Origin: Vibrio sinensis
GTDB lineage: Bacteria > Pseudomonadota > Gammaproteobacteria > Enterobacterales > Vibrionaceae
Assembly: GCF_003605645.1 (NCBI RefSeq)
Contig: NZ_QVMU01000008.1
Coordinates: 115,061 to 179,060 of the forward strand
Direction: 5' to 3'
Length of the DNA stretch: 64,000 nucleotides
Shown: positions 44,935 to 52,900 of the stretch, in pieces
How the letters are laid out: every line of letters begins with the position of its first letter
Position numbering within the stretch: position 1 is the first letter of the stretch
Translations under genes and position numbers: made by a program
Notes under the pieces: generated by a model
The model's input: only the letters and a program-made list of their open reading frames with translations
What the model was told of the DNA's origin: nothing
Database searches by the model: none

Positions 44935-45294
44935 ATGTTTCGATATATCCAACGCCGTCGAGTAAAGAAAGTCATTAAGGCACTGTCACCAATATTGCAA
45001 AAAGGGTATGGAAGCCGTGATTACTTCACTGTAGGACAAATACAAGCCAATGTGACAACACTGTGTAAACGCCAACAGCAAATTACGTTCGCATTATTTG
45101 CTGATCCTCTCGATTTAGATTTGGCGAATAATCCTGCTCTTAGCCAAATTCGCCACGATATTTCATACGATTTCTTTTTAGCCAATGAATTTAATGCTCG
45201 CGACGTGCTTAATTTACTAGGTAAAGGTGGATGGAAAGGCGGCCGTATGAATGATGATATGTCACATAGAATGGGGATGACGAGTCGTTATTAA
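44935..45294 (+). CDS. conserved-looking small basic protein, unknown function
   Basis: A 119-residue protein starting MFRYIQRRRVKKVIKALSPILQKGYGSRDYFTVGQIQ, with LANNPALSQIRHDISYDFFLANEFNARDVL and a Gly/Met-rich end (GKGGWKGGRMNDDMSHRMGMTSRY). A ribosome site GTTGAGGGTAAT precedes the ATG. It has no signal peptide or membrane helix. I have seen similar short proteins as uncharacterised (DUF) proteins in Vibrio but cannot give a function. It sits immediately before the first ~400-bp repeat. Confidence 0.75.
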   Translation: MFRYIQRRRVKKVIKALSPILQKGYGSRDYFTVGQIQANVTTLCKRQQQITFALFADPLDLDLANNPALSQIRHDISYDFFLANEFNARDVLNLLGKGGWKGGRMNDDMSHRMGMTSRY

Positions 45295-45383
45295 GTTAGA
45301 GATCGTTGTAGAGGGATGTTCTCGATATTTCTACCTATCGCCCCTATCTACTTATGAGTACCGTTCTACTTGAAATAAATTAG

Positions 45384-45781
45384 AGGGGCAGACACCTTAC
45401 CGTCTGTTCTAGTTTGCTGACTCTGTATGTCCCGCTTAAAACTACCGAGCGTTTCTTTCACCTTGCGAATGCGGGCCAATAACTCTTTGTCTTGCCAAAG
45501 AGTCATCAGAAAGGCGCTTTTTGTTCGAGGGTGCTATCCGGTCGGTTTTAGGCGTTCCCGACGCCGAAAGCCTAAAAATTCGTCCTGAATTTTTCCCTCG
45601 TGTGGTTGGAAACTTTTGGCTAATTGGAGTGTGAAACGTTCGCTCTTCTGCTGTGCAAATAACGAACAACACAAGATGGACACCATATCTTCAACGTTTG
45701 GCATTTCGTCCCTCCCCTTACTGAAAAAGAAAATTGGCCTAAAAACACAATAAAGGGGAGGTTAGGAGGGGTCATTCGGCT
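45384..45781. repeat. ~400-bp repeat, copy 1
   Basis: It begins GGGGCAGACACCTTACCGTC and ends with CCTCCCCTT...AAAGGGGAGG, a hairpin with a ~33-bp loop, then TTAGGAGGGGTCATTCGGCT. Copies 2 and 3 share the whole order of blocks with scattered substitutions. Minus-strand frames such as MTLWQDKELLARIR are present but overlap in several frames and are not clearly genes. Confidence 0.85.
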
Positions 45782-45783
45782 TA

Positions 45784-45966
45784 GTGATGAGAGTACTGGA
45801 TGGGCAACTTTGTCAACTGTACGTTAATCACGTATACTTTGCGTATGAAAAGTGTCGTTTCTACTTACTGACCATTTATGGCAAGAATGAAATGTCCGAT
45901 TTAACCGCAGACCAGAAGAAACAGCTAAAAGCTTTTGTGGAGACATGGCGTAATGAGCAATCGTGA
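45784..45966 (+). pseudogene. truncated RelE/HigB-type toxin gene (3' remnant)
   Basis: The last ~48 codons, from VYFAYEKCRFYLLTIYGKNE through LTADQKKQLKAFVETWRNEQ, are the conserved C-terminus of RelE/HigB-like mRNA interferase toxins, including the YLLTIYGKNE strand. The N-terminal ~60 residues expected of a ~110-residue toxin are missing. Sequence upstream passes within about 40 bp into the end of repeat copy 1, so the 5' half was replaced or deleted there. The stop codon overlaps the antitoxin start by 14 bp, as in intact pairs. Confidence 0.75.
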
Positions 45967-46267
45967 TCTATTTGCAGAGTTAAGTTCAGCACTTACTGAA
46001 GCTAAAGAGCATTCAGAGGGCAAACTAACCCTTAAAACTCATAAAGTTAACGACATTAGTGAGTTAAATATCTCACCTGATGAAATCGTGAGTATTCGTG
46101 AACAGTTTAATATGTCTCGTGGTGTGTTTGCTCGTTTGTTACACACATCATCTCGTACATTAGAAAGTTGGGAACAAGGTCGAAGCGCACCAAATGGACA
46201 AGCGGTAACGCTTTTAAAATTGGTTCAGCGTAACCCAGAAACTCTTTCGCACATAGCTGAGCTATAA
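45953..46267 (+). CDS. HTH antitoxin (HigA/NadS-like), orphaned
   Basis: ATG 45953 lies inside the end of the truncated toxin gene. The 104-residue protein has an N-terminal arm (MSNRDLFAELSSALTEAKEH), and a Xre-type helix-turn-helix SIREQFNMSRGVFARLLHTSSRTLESWEQGRSAPNGQAVTLLKLV in which SRGVFARLL...TLESWEQG is the classic recognition pair. Toxin-antitoxin pairs with toxin first and an HTH antitoxin second are usual for HigBA. With its toxin truncated the antitoxin could persist as a free repressor or anti-addiction gene. A terminator follows at 46272. Confidence 0.85.
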   Translation: MSNRDLFAELSSALTEAKEHSEGKLTLKTHKVNDISELNISPDEIVSIREQFNMSRGVFARLLHTSSRTLESWEQGRSAPNGQAVTLLKLVQRNPETLSHIAEL

Positions 46268-46271
46268 CAAC

Positions 46272-46306
46272 AAACGCCCGCTAGTCCAAACTTCGCGGGC
46301 GTTTTC
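46272..46306 (+). terminator. terminator after antitoxin gene
   Basis: AAACGCCCGC ... GCGGGCGTTTTC stem-loop, part of a ~92-bp segment (46265-46356) repeated at 48025-48114. Confidence 0.88.
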
Positions 46307-46361
46307 GTTATATCCACCCTACTCCATAATAAGCAGAATGAATATTGAGCTTAGGGATTAA

Positions 46362-46759
46362 AAGGGACAGACACCTTACAGTCTGTTCAAGTTTGCCGAC
46401 GCTGTATGTCCCGCTTAAAACTGCCGAGCGTTTCTTTCGCCTCGCGCATGCGGGCCAATAACTCTTTGCCTTGCCAAAGAGTCATCAGAAAGGCGCTTTT
46501 TGATCGAGTGTGCTAAACGGTCGGTTTTAGGTGTTCCCGACGCCAAAAACCTAAAAATTCTGTCCTGAATTTTTTCCTCGTGTGGTTGGAAACTTTTGGC
46601 TAATTGAAGTGTGATAAGCAGGCTCCATTTTTGTAAATAATGAACAGCATAAGGTGGTCACCATATCTTCAACGTTTGGCATTTCGTCCCTCCCCTTGCT
46701 GAAAAATAAAATTGGCCTAAAAACACAACAAAGGGGAGGTTAGGAGGGGTCTTTCGGCT
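46362..46759. repeat. ~400-bp repeat, copy 2
   Basis: Begins AAGGGACAGACACCTTACAG and ends with the CCTCCCCTT/AAAGGGGAGG hairpin and TTCGGCT. About 25 bp separate it from copy 3, so the two form a tandem pair. Confidence 0.85.
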
Positions 46760-46783
46760 GAATGATGAGAGGATTGGAGAATT

Positions 46784-47183
46784 AGAGAGACAGACACCTT
46801 AAGGTCTGTTCTAGTTTGCCGACGCTGTGTGTCCCGCTTAAAACTACCGAGCATTTCTTTCACCTCGCGAATGCGGACCAATAACTCTTTGTCTTGCCAA
46901 AGAGTCATCAGAAAGGCGCTTTTTGATCGAGTGTGCTGTCCGGTCGGTTTTAGGCGTTCCCTACGCCGAAAACCTAAAAATTCTGTCCTGAATTTTTTCC
47001 TCGTGTGGTTGGAAACTTTTGGCTAATTAGAGTGTGAAACGTTGGCTTTTCCATTTAGTAAATAATGAACAGCATAAGATGATCACCATATCTTCAACGT
47101 TTAGCATTTCGTCCCTCCCCTTAGTGGAAATAAAATTGGCCTAAAAACACAATAAAGGGGAGGTTAGGAGGGGTCTTTCGGCT
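46784..47183. repeat. ~400-bp repeat, copy 3
   Basis: Begins AGAGACAGACACCTTAAGGT and ends GTCTTTCGGCT after the same hairpin. It contains the same internal landmarks as copies 1 and 2 (TCCCGCTTAAAACT, AATAACTCTTTG, GGAAACTTTTGGCTAATT). The 330 bp after it (47184-47515) hold no gene I can support. Confidence 0.85.
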
Positions 47184-47515
47184 CTATTTAAAAGTTCGAC
47201 AAAATCGCTTAGTGCTCACATTGCACTAACAACTATACCTAATTCACTTCTACCCCATTCCGAGCTGGCAACTAGGAAGGAATCCTTCGCAGTGGCCTAA
47301 ATCACCTTTGTTCCTTCCCTTTCTAGGGCTTTTTTCCTTTTATTGTCTTCGAAGATTTTTTTAAATTTTTCTTATCAATCATGACTCTCCATAAGTATCT
47401 AATTTTATTTACACATTCCTCTTAAGATGGAAATACCCCACAAACGGTAAATGATTCAATGTGATAACTTATCTGATAGTTAAACAAAAGACGTCAGTAA
47501 GGATTAACTTAAACT

Positions 47516-47902
47516 ATGAATAAATATGATTTAAGTAAGCAGTTTGGTTCTATCGAAAAGATTACCAACAGTGGTTTAAGTAAACATTTCAGTTCTATCG
47601 AAAAAATTACTCGTAGCGATTTAAGTAACCAGTTTAAGTTTATGAACAGAACTTGCAAATCTCCTTTGCCCTCCTTTCATGAGGACAATCCGATTAATAT
47701 TGAATACACCGGCACTAAGCAAAGTGGGGAACAAGTGAACAATACCTATAATATAAATTCAGAAGCAGTACAGGTTGGTGATCACAACATACTGGTCACA
47801 ACGAGTGTTGCTGCAAAGCTTAAAAGTGTGCTAGAAAGTAATATTGTTGTGGCAGTAGTTTCTACATTACTTGCATTTATATTGGATAAATATTTAATGT
47901 GA
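47516..47902 (+). CDS. small tail-anchored protein with N-terminal repeats, unknown
   Basis: A 128-residue protein. Residues 1-44 contain three imperfect repeats (DLSKQFGSIEKITNSG, LSKHFSSIEKITRSD, LSNQFKFMNR). The middle carries NNTYNINSEAVQVGDHNILV, a pattern like the 'VQIGDHN' motif in small adaptor regions of some bacterial signalling and defence proteins. The C-terminus is a single membrane helix (about 106-125, NIVVAVVSTLLAFILDKYL), so it is probably tail-anchored with the repeats in the cytoplasm. The ribosome site is weak. I do not recognise the family. It lies among repeats beside a broken toxin-antitoxin pair. Confidence 0.65.
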   Translation: MNKYDLSKQFGSIEKITNSGLSKHFSSIEKITRSDLSNQFKFMNRTCKSPLPSFHEDNPINIEYTGTKQSGEQVNNTYNINSEAVQVGDHNILVTTSVAAKLKSVLESNIVVAVVSTLLAFILDKYLM

Positions 47903-48030
47903 CATTTCTAATTTGGCTTTGCCATACATGATTTGATTAATAGATTGCGAAACTAGATAATTCGCTGACAAGCTTCTATCCAAAACCAAACCACAAACTA
48001 CTCTAGCAATATTACCCCTCCAGAAATAAC

Positions 48031-48065
48031 AAACGCCCGCTAGGTCATACTTAGCGGGCGTTTTT
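48031..48065. terminator. bidirectional terminator
   Basis: AAACGCCCGCTA ... TAGCGGGCGTTTTTG between the tail-anchored protein gene (+) and the amidase gene (-). It is within the second copy of the 92-bp segment seen at 46265. Confidence 0.88.
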
Positions 48066-48114
48066 GTTGTATCCCCCCTACTTCATAGTAAGCAGAATGA
48101 ATAATGAACCTAGG

Positions 48115-49692
48115 TTAGATAGTACTCGGCATGCGGTCACTCCACGGGAGGGCGGTTTCTAGCTCTGCTGCCAATGAAAGTAACAATGGTTCTTGACCAA
48201 ATCCGGCGCCAAAATGCACGCCAATGGGTAGATTTTCTGCATTCCAGTGCAAAGGTACTGACATAGCAGGTAAACCCGTCATATTAAATAACGCCGTGAT
48301 GGGTGACGCTTTAATTACCTCTTGCACAAACGCATCGTATGGTTGGTAAAGCGTCAGTTCGCCAATTTTAGGTGGCGGCCCAGCCGTAACCGGCGATAAG
48401 ATCACATCGTATTGATTGAAGAAATCATCAAATACTTTGCCACCCTCGTCGAATGCTTTACGTGCATCATAAACTTGCTGCGCTGTGAATGTTTTCGCGC
48501 GCTGGATATGCTGCCAAACAATCGGAGAAAACTCATTCTCTACCGCTGCTCGTCCAACAATGGCTTCTCGTTCACGAATGGCATGAAGCACACCACTGGA
48601 TGTGGCGATTCCCATACCGGTAAACATATCTTTAATTGGCAATGCTGGCGTTGCGTATTCCACCTGATGGCCGAGAGAAGTCAGTAACTCGGCCGTCTTG
48701 TTTACCGCGTCTAAACAGTCTTGATCAATCGGTAAACCAAATGGATGCGTCGCCATCACCGCCACTTTCAAACGCTTTGGTGGGCGTGCAATCGCTGCAA
48801 CAAAATCGGTATTTTGATGGTGTATACGCGAACCAGACTCTGAACCACTGGTCACTTCAAGAAGTTTTGCTGTGTCTCTTACCGTTCGGGTAATCACGTT
48901 ATGGACAGACAACCCCATCCAACCTTCAACCTGACCGGGGCCCATCGGAACTAAGCCACGACTCGGTTTTAACCCAAACACACCACAGTGCGAAGCTGGG
49001 ATTCGGATCGAACCACCGCCATCACTGGCGTGGGCAGCCGGAAGAATACGAGCAGCAACGGCGACAGCAGAACCCCCACTTGAACCACCTGAAGAGTAGC
49101 GTACGTCCCATGGATTTAATGTATCACCATGAAGCTTAGATTCTGTCGTGGCAGTTTGACCAAACTCTGGGCTGCTCAACTTAGCAAGAATGTTAAGCCC
49201 GGCCGCTTGATAACGATCGGTCAATGTTGAGTTCTGCTTCGCTAGAGCGTCTTTATAGAACTCACTGCCATTGGTTGTAATGGTGTCTTTGAGCTGGATA
49301 TGAAGATCTTTCAAGGCAAAAGGAACACCTTGCAGTGGCGCTTTCTGATAGATAGCTTCGCGCTGTTTCGCTGAGTAGCCACTTTGTTCAATCGCTTTTT
49401 CTCGCGCTTGGTCAAAGTGATTCACCGTCAGCAAATTGAACTGCTTGCGCTGCTCAAATCTTGCGGTTGCTGCATCAAACAGCTCTAACGGTGTGACTTC
49501 CCCTTTTTTGAGCAACTCGCTCATATCGGTTAAGTCCCAACGCTCATATTCTGGTAATGGCAAAGATTGTTGCTTAGCAGAACCCGATAACGCATTGGCA
49601 TTCGCGACAAAGCTCACGCCAGATGCCACGAGTGCACCAGTGCCTAACCCACCTTTAATAAGCTGGCGACGACGACGATCGATCTCTTCCAT
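48115..49692 (-). CDS. Tat-exported amidase-signature hydrolase, candidate bile-salt amidase
   Basis: Start ATG 49692, one base after the SDR stop. The 525-residue protein opens with a Tat-like signal ([11 protein letters not shown], hydrophobic stretch, ANANA about residue 34). The amidase-signature triad is intact: Lys128 in [11 protein letters not shown], Ser204 in [10 protein letters not shown] and Ser228 in [11 protein letters not shown], with family-typical spacings of 76 and 24. It is the last gene of the hsaC-ipdAB operon. A periplasmic amidase in a bile-acid locus could remove glycine or taurine from conjugated bile salts, but this is inference. The family also hydrolyses other amides and esters, and no Ntn-type bile salt hydrolase is present. 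Confidence 0.85.
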   Translation of the reverse strand: MEEIDRRRRQLIKGGLGTGALVASGVSFVANANALSGSAKQQSLPLPEYERWDLTDMSELLKKGEVTPLELFDAATARFEQRKQFNLLTVNHFDQAREKAIEQSGYSAKQREAIYQKAPLQGVPFALKDLHIQLKDTITTNGSEFYKDALAKQNSTLTDRYQAAGLNILAKLSSPEFGQTATTESKLHGDTLNPWDVRYSSGGSSGGSAVAVAARILPAAHASDGGGSIRIPASHCGVFGLKPSRGLVPMGPGQVEGWMGLSVHNVITRTVRDTAKLLEVTSGSESGSRIHHQNTDFVAAIARPPKRLKVAVMATHPFGLPIDQDCLDAVNKTAELLTSLGHQVEYATPALPIKDMFTGMGIATSSGVLHAIREREAIVGRAAVENEFSPIVWQHIQRAKTFTAQQVYDARKAFDEGGKVFDDFFNQYDVILSPVTAGPPPKIGELTLYQPYDAFVQEVIKASPITALFNMTGLPAMSVPLHWNAENLPIGVHFGAGFGQEPLLLSLAAELETALPWSDRMPSTI

Positions 49693-49693
49693 A

Positions 49694-50572
49694 TTACGAT
49701 CCCCATACTTTTTGAGCAGGGACAGCTTCATCGAGCAGAGCGTCAATCGATGGGCCAACTTGCTCTAATGTCCACTTCGCGCCTTTGTCTTCGGTAACAC
49801 CCGTGCGCCAACCATCACCCAAGGAGATACGACCGCCTTGGCTTTCAAATATTTGCCCTGTCACATGAGAAGATTGCGCACTGCCAAGCCACACGACAAT
49901 CGGTGCGACGTTTTCTGGAGCCCATAAATCGAAGCTGTCATCTTCTGGTTTTTTCACCACATCCGGCATGGCACTTTCGGTCATGTGAGTACGCGCTGCT
50001 GGCGCTAACGCATTACTAGTGATGCCATAACGCTTTAATTCTGCGGCTTGAACTAACGTTAAACTCGCTACTCCACCTTTTGCAGCCGAATAATTAGACT
50101 GGCCAATCGAACCCTGTAGCCCAGCTCCTGAAGTCGTATTGATAATGCGAGCATCGACTGGCGTGCCCGCTTTGGCCAAATCGCGCCAACGACGAGCCAA
50201 GATATTCGCTAAGCAAAAATGACCTTTAAGATGCACTTGCATCACTTTATCCCAGTCAGATTCAGTCAAGCTGACAAACATTCTGTCAGCCAAGATCCCA
50301 GCATTATTGACGAGAACATGTACTTCACCAAACTTCGACAGGGCCGCATCAACAATCAACTGAGCACTGTCTAGGGCTGTAATATCGTTACTGTTCGCTA
50401 TCGCCTTGCCACCTGCTGTCACAATTTCATCAGCAACCGCCGCTGCCGCATCATGGCGAATATCATTCACAACAACATTGGCACCTTCTTTGGCAAAAGC
50501 CAATGCATACGATCGACCAAGTCCGCCGCCTGCACCGGTAATGATCACTGTGCGTCCGCTACACCATTCCAT
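49694..50572 (-). CDS. Hsd4A-like hydroxyacyl-CoA/17-beta-hydroxysteroid dehydrogenase
   Basis: A 292-residue SDR of the 17-beta-HSD type 4/MFE-2 class: VIITGAGGGLGRSYALAFAKEGANVVVND, VLVNNAGILADRMFVSLTESDWDKVMQVHLKGHF, INTTSGAGLQGSIGQSNYSAAKGG (Ser-Tyr-Lys), and a C-terminal extension (DGWRTGVTEDKGAKWTLEQVGP) typical of Hsd4A-type proteins. It would oxidise the 3-hydroxyacyl-CoA intermediate of steroid side-chain or ring-fragment beta-oxidation. It is separated from the upstream thiolase gene by 98 bp that contain a strong hairpin (50595-50646). Confidence 0.87.
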   Translation of the reverse strand: MEWCSGRTVIITGAGGGLGRSYALAFAKEGANVVVNDIRHDAAAAVADEIVTAGGKAIANSNDITALDSAQLIVDAALSKFGEVHVLVNNAGILADRMFVSLTESDWDKVMQVHLKGHFCLANILARRWRDLAKAGTPVDARIINTTSGAGLQGSIGQSNYSAAKGGVASLTLVQAAELKRYGITSNALAPAARTHMTESAMPDVVKKPEDDSFDLWAPENVAPIVVWLGSAQSSHVTGQIFESQGGRISLGDGWRTGVTEDKGAKWTLEQVGPSIDALLDEAVPAQKVWGS

Positions 50573-50594
50573 TGTCTCTCCTTAACTTATCGTC

Positions 50595-50646
50595 ACGTCA
50601 TGGCAGACGGATTAATGTTCGTATTAATTTCGTATCGCCATGACGT
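50595..50646. repeat. inverted repeat inside operon
   Basis: ACGTCATGGC at 50595 pairs perfectly with GCCATGACGT ending at 50646; an inner ATTAAT pair lies in the loop. No T-run follows on the minus strand, so it may be a processing or attenuation element rather than a terminator. Confidence 0.75.
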
Positions 50647-50670
50647 ATTTGCTCTGTCTATAATCGTGAT

Positions 50671-51822
50671 TTAAAGCCGTTCGATGATAGTCACATTCGC
50701 CAAACCACCGCCTTCGCACATGGTTTGCAAACCAAAACGCCCACCTCGACGCTCAAGTTCATGCAGTAATCCAGTCATCAATCTTGCCCCCGTCGCCCCC
50801 AATGGGTGACCAAGTGCAATGGCGCCACCATTCACATTCATACGCTCGTGATCGCAGCCCGTTTCTTTCATCCATGCCATCGCTACCGAAGCAAACGCTT
50901 CATTCACTTCCGCCACATCGATATCATCTATGGTTAATCCGGCCTTTTTCAACGCCGCTTTGGTCGCTGGAATTGGAGCCGTTAGATGCCAAATAGGATC
51001 ATCCCCCAACACACTAATGTGGTGGATACGTGCGCGAGGCGTTAAGTTATAACGCTTGAGCGCCTCTTCTGAGACGATCAACAGCGCAGAAGAAGCATCG
51101 CAAGTTTGGCTTGAGACTGCCGCAGTGATAGATGGATAACTCTCTCCAACAGGATCAAGCTCTGCCATTTTTTCAACAGAGGTTTGTCTTGGTGTTTCAT
51201 CTGCGCTTAGCCCTGCAATTGGGACAATTTCACGCTCAAAATAACCCTCATCACGAGCTGCGATTGCACGGCGATGGCTTTCGAGGGCAAACGCTTCCAT
51301 TTCTGCGCGCGTCACGTCCCAATGATCGGCAATCCGTTGAGCGGCATAAAACTGATCGACGGGTGCATCCCCAAAGCGTGCACTCCAACCCTCACTTTGA
51401 GCAAATGGAGTGGTAAAACCCAGAGGTTGGCCGGCGAGCATCGCAGAAGAGATGGGGATTTGAGTCATGGTTTGTACGCCACCGACTGCAATGACATCTT
51501 GAGTACCACTCATCACCGCTTGAGCAGCAAAATGAATCGCTTGTTGCGAAGAACCACACTGACGGTCAACGGTTGTCCCCGGCACGTTCAGTGGTAAACC
51601 TGCGGCTAACCAGCTGGTTCTTGCGATGTTGCCCGCTTGAGAGCCAATCGTATCGACGCAACCAAAAATCACATCATCGTAATCTTCAGCGGGGATCGCG
51701 TTACGTTCTACTAAGGCTTTCAACACATGAGCGCCCAGATCGATGGCGTGAATATCGGATAAACTTCCCTTACGTCGCCCTGTTGGCGTTCTGATCGCAT
51801 CGACAATATATGCTTGTGCCAT
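50671..51822 (-). CDS. fadA6: FadA6-like steroid-ring thiolase
   Basis: A 383-residue thiolase with nucleophile Cys89 (DRQCGSSQQA), His in GGAIALGHPLGATG and second Cys in LQTMCEGGGLANVTIIERL. These, with the N-terminus AYIVDAIRTPTGRR and GCVDTIGSQAGNIARTSWLAAG, match what I remember of mycobacterial FadA6, the thiolase of C/D-ring degradation in the KstR2 regulon. It is placed directly with ipdA, ipdB, ipdC and echA20 homologues. It shares a TAATG overlap with the upstream ACAD gene. Confidence 0.92.
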   Translation of the reverse strand: MAQAYIVDAIRTPTGRRKGSLSDIHAIDLGAHVLKALVERNAIPAEDYDDVIFGCVDTIGSQAGNIARTSWLAAGLPLNVPGTTVDRQCGSSQQAIHFAAQAVMSGTQDVIAVGGVQTMTQIPISSAMLAGQPLGFTTPFAQSEGWSARFGDAPVDQFYAAQRIADHWDVTRAEMEAFALESHRRAIAARDEGYFEREIVPIAGLSADETPRQTSVEKMAELDPVGESYPSITAAVSSQTCDASSALLIVSEEALKRYNLTPRARIHHISVLGDDPIWHLTAPIPATKAALKKAGLTIDDIDVAEVNEAFASVAMAWMKETGCDHERMNVNGGAIALGHPLGATGARLMTGLLHELERRGGRFGLQTMCEGGGLANVTIIERL

Positions 51823-52892
51823 TAGCCTCTCCCAAATGTTGATTCTGGACCAGCGCTCACCAAATCTTGTGCAAGCGTGGAGTGGACAAAGTCACACAAC
51901 CTCTGCTGATGAGATGCTTTTGAACCCCAGTAAGACTCTAGTGCCCATGTTCTTTTCATGAACATTTGCAGATCGACTTCCCAGGTATAACCCATGGCAC
52001 CATGAACTTGAATGCCTTGCTTAGCAGCTAAATGTGCCGCTTTTGCCGCGTACAATTTGGCTTGAGAAACATGCAAATCAACGTCAGGATGCCCGGTCTC
52101 AAGCGAGTGTGCAGCGCGGTATAATACTGGGCGAGCAAACTCTATTTCTTTGGCTACGTCAGCTAAGTGGTGCTTAATCGCTTGGAAACTACCAATGGCA
52201 CGACCAAATTGTTTTCGTTGCGCGACATAATCAACGGAGAGATCCAGCATCCGTTGCGCCAACCCTAATAACTGTCCAGAGGTTGCTAATGCTCCTCGGT
52301 TAAACAGTTGTTCTTTAACCTGCTTACCTTGCTCGCCACCGACTAGCTTGGTTTCATCAGTCGGATTCCAAGCCACTTTCGCCAATCTTCGTGATGAATC
52401 AATGCTGGTGCACGGAACAACATCAACCAGATCGCGTTTCACTGCATGTACATCATCACCATCGATTAATAACAACAAGTCAGCCAAATGCGCGTCCGCG
52501 ACTAAAGGGTTTTCAGGATGAGAAACCGCGACACGCAGTGAACCAGTAGAAATGTGCTCAAGCCATTCATCACGTAATGTGGATTGTGGCAGTGCGCTGA
52601 GTAAGCCAACGGCGGTATAACCGGTATCAGCAATAACGTCAGGAATACAGTAATAGCCAAGTTCTTGAGTCAACAAAGACCAAGCAACATCACCCATGCC
52701 GATGCCGCCGTTTTCTTCTGGAACAGAGACGGCAAGCATCCCCTGCTCCGCGATATTACTCATCAGTTTTGGTGAACGTCCTGAGTCAGTTTCCCAGATC
52801 TCTCGCAGCACTTCCGGTGCAGTTTCCGTCATCAAAAAACGGCTAATTGCATCCTTAAAGGCCAACTGATCTTCTGTGAATGTAAAATCCAT
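51822..52892 (-). CDS. acyl-CoA dehydrogenase subunit (FadE31/32/33 class)
   Basis: A 356-residue ACAD (MDFTFTEDQLAFKDAISRFLMTETAPEVLREIWETDSGR; EENGGIGMGDVAWSLLTQELG; QRKQFGRAIGSFQAIKHHLADVAKE; QVHGAMGYTWEVDLQMFMKR). It is the shorter subunit type without the SEPxAGSD motif and is paired with the larger ACAD encoded 8 bp upstream. In actinobacteria FadE31-33 act on open C/D-ring CoA intermediates such as MOODA-CoA, and the flanking fadA6 and ipdC genes suggest the same stage here. Subunit pairing is inferred. Confidence 0.87.
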   Translation of the reverse strand: MDFTFTEDQLAFKDAISRFLMTETAPEVLREIWETDSGRSPKLMSNIAEQGMLAVSVPEENGGIGMGDVAWSLLTQELGYYCIPDVIADTGYTAVGLLSALPQSTLRDEWLEHISTGSLRVAVSHPENPLVADAHLADLLLLIDGDDVHAVKRDLVDVVPCTSIDSSRRLAKVAWNPTDETKLVGGEQGKQVKEQLFNRGALATSGQLLGLAQRMLDLSVDYVAQRKQFGRAIGSFQAIKHHLADVAKEIEFARPVLYRAAHSLETGHPDVDLHVSQAKLYAAKAAHLAAKQGIQVHGAMGYTWEVDLQMFMKRTWALESYWGSKASHQQRLCDFVHSTLAQDLVSAGPESTFGRG

Positions 52893-52900
52893 TTTTCACC

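Noticed and set aside
45442..45672. Protein-coding gene inside the ~400-bp repeats (minus strand)
   Set aside because: Several overlapping frames are open in each copy, they are not equally preserved between copies, and no consistent ribosome site is seen.
46265..46356. Integron attC (VCR-like) site flanking the accessory genes
   Set aside because: The stem is a GC-rich terminator with T-run; the TAACAAACG-like start is coincidental, there is no GTTRRRY-type core pair, and no integrase is present.
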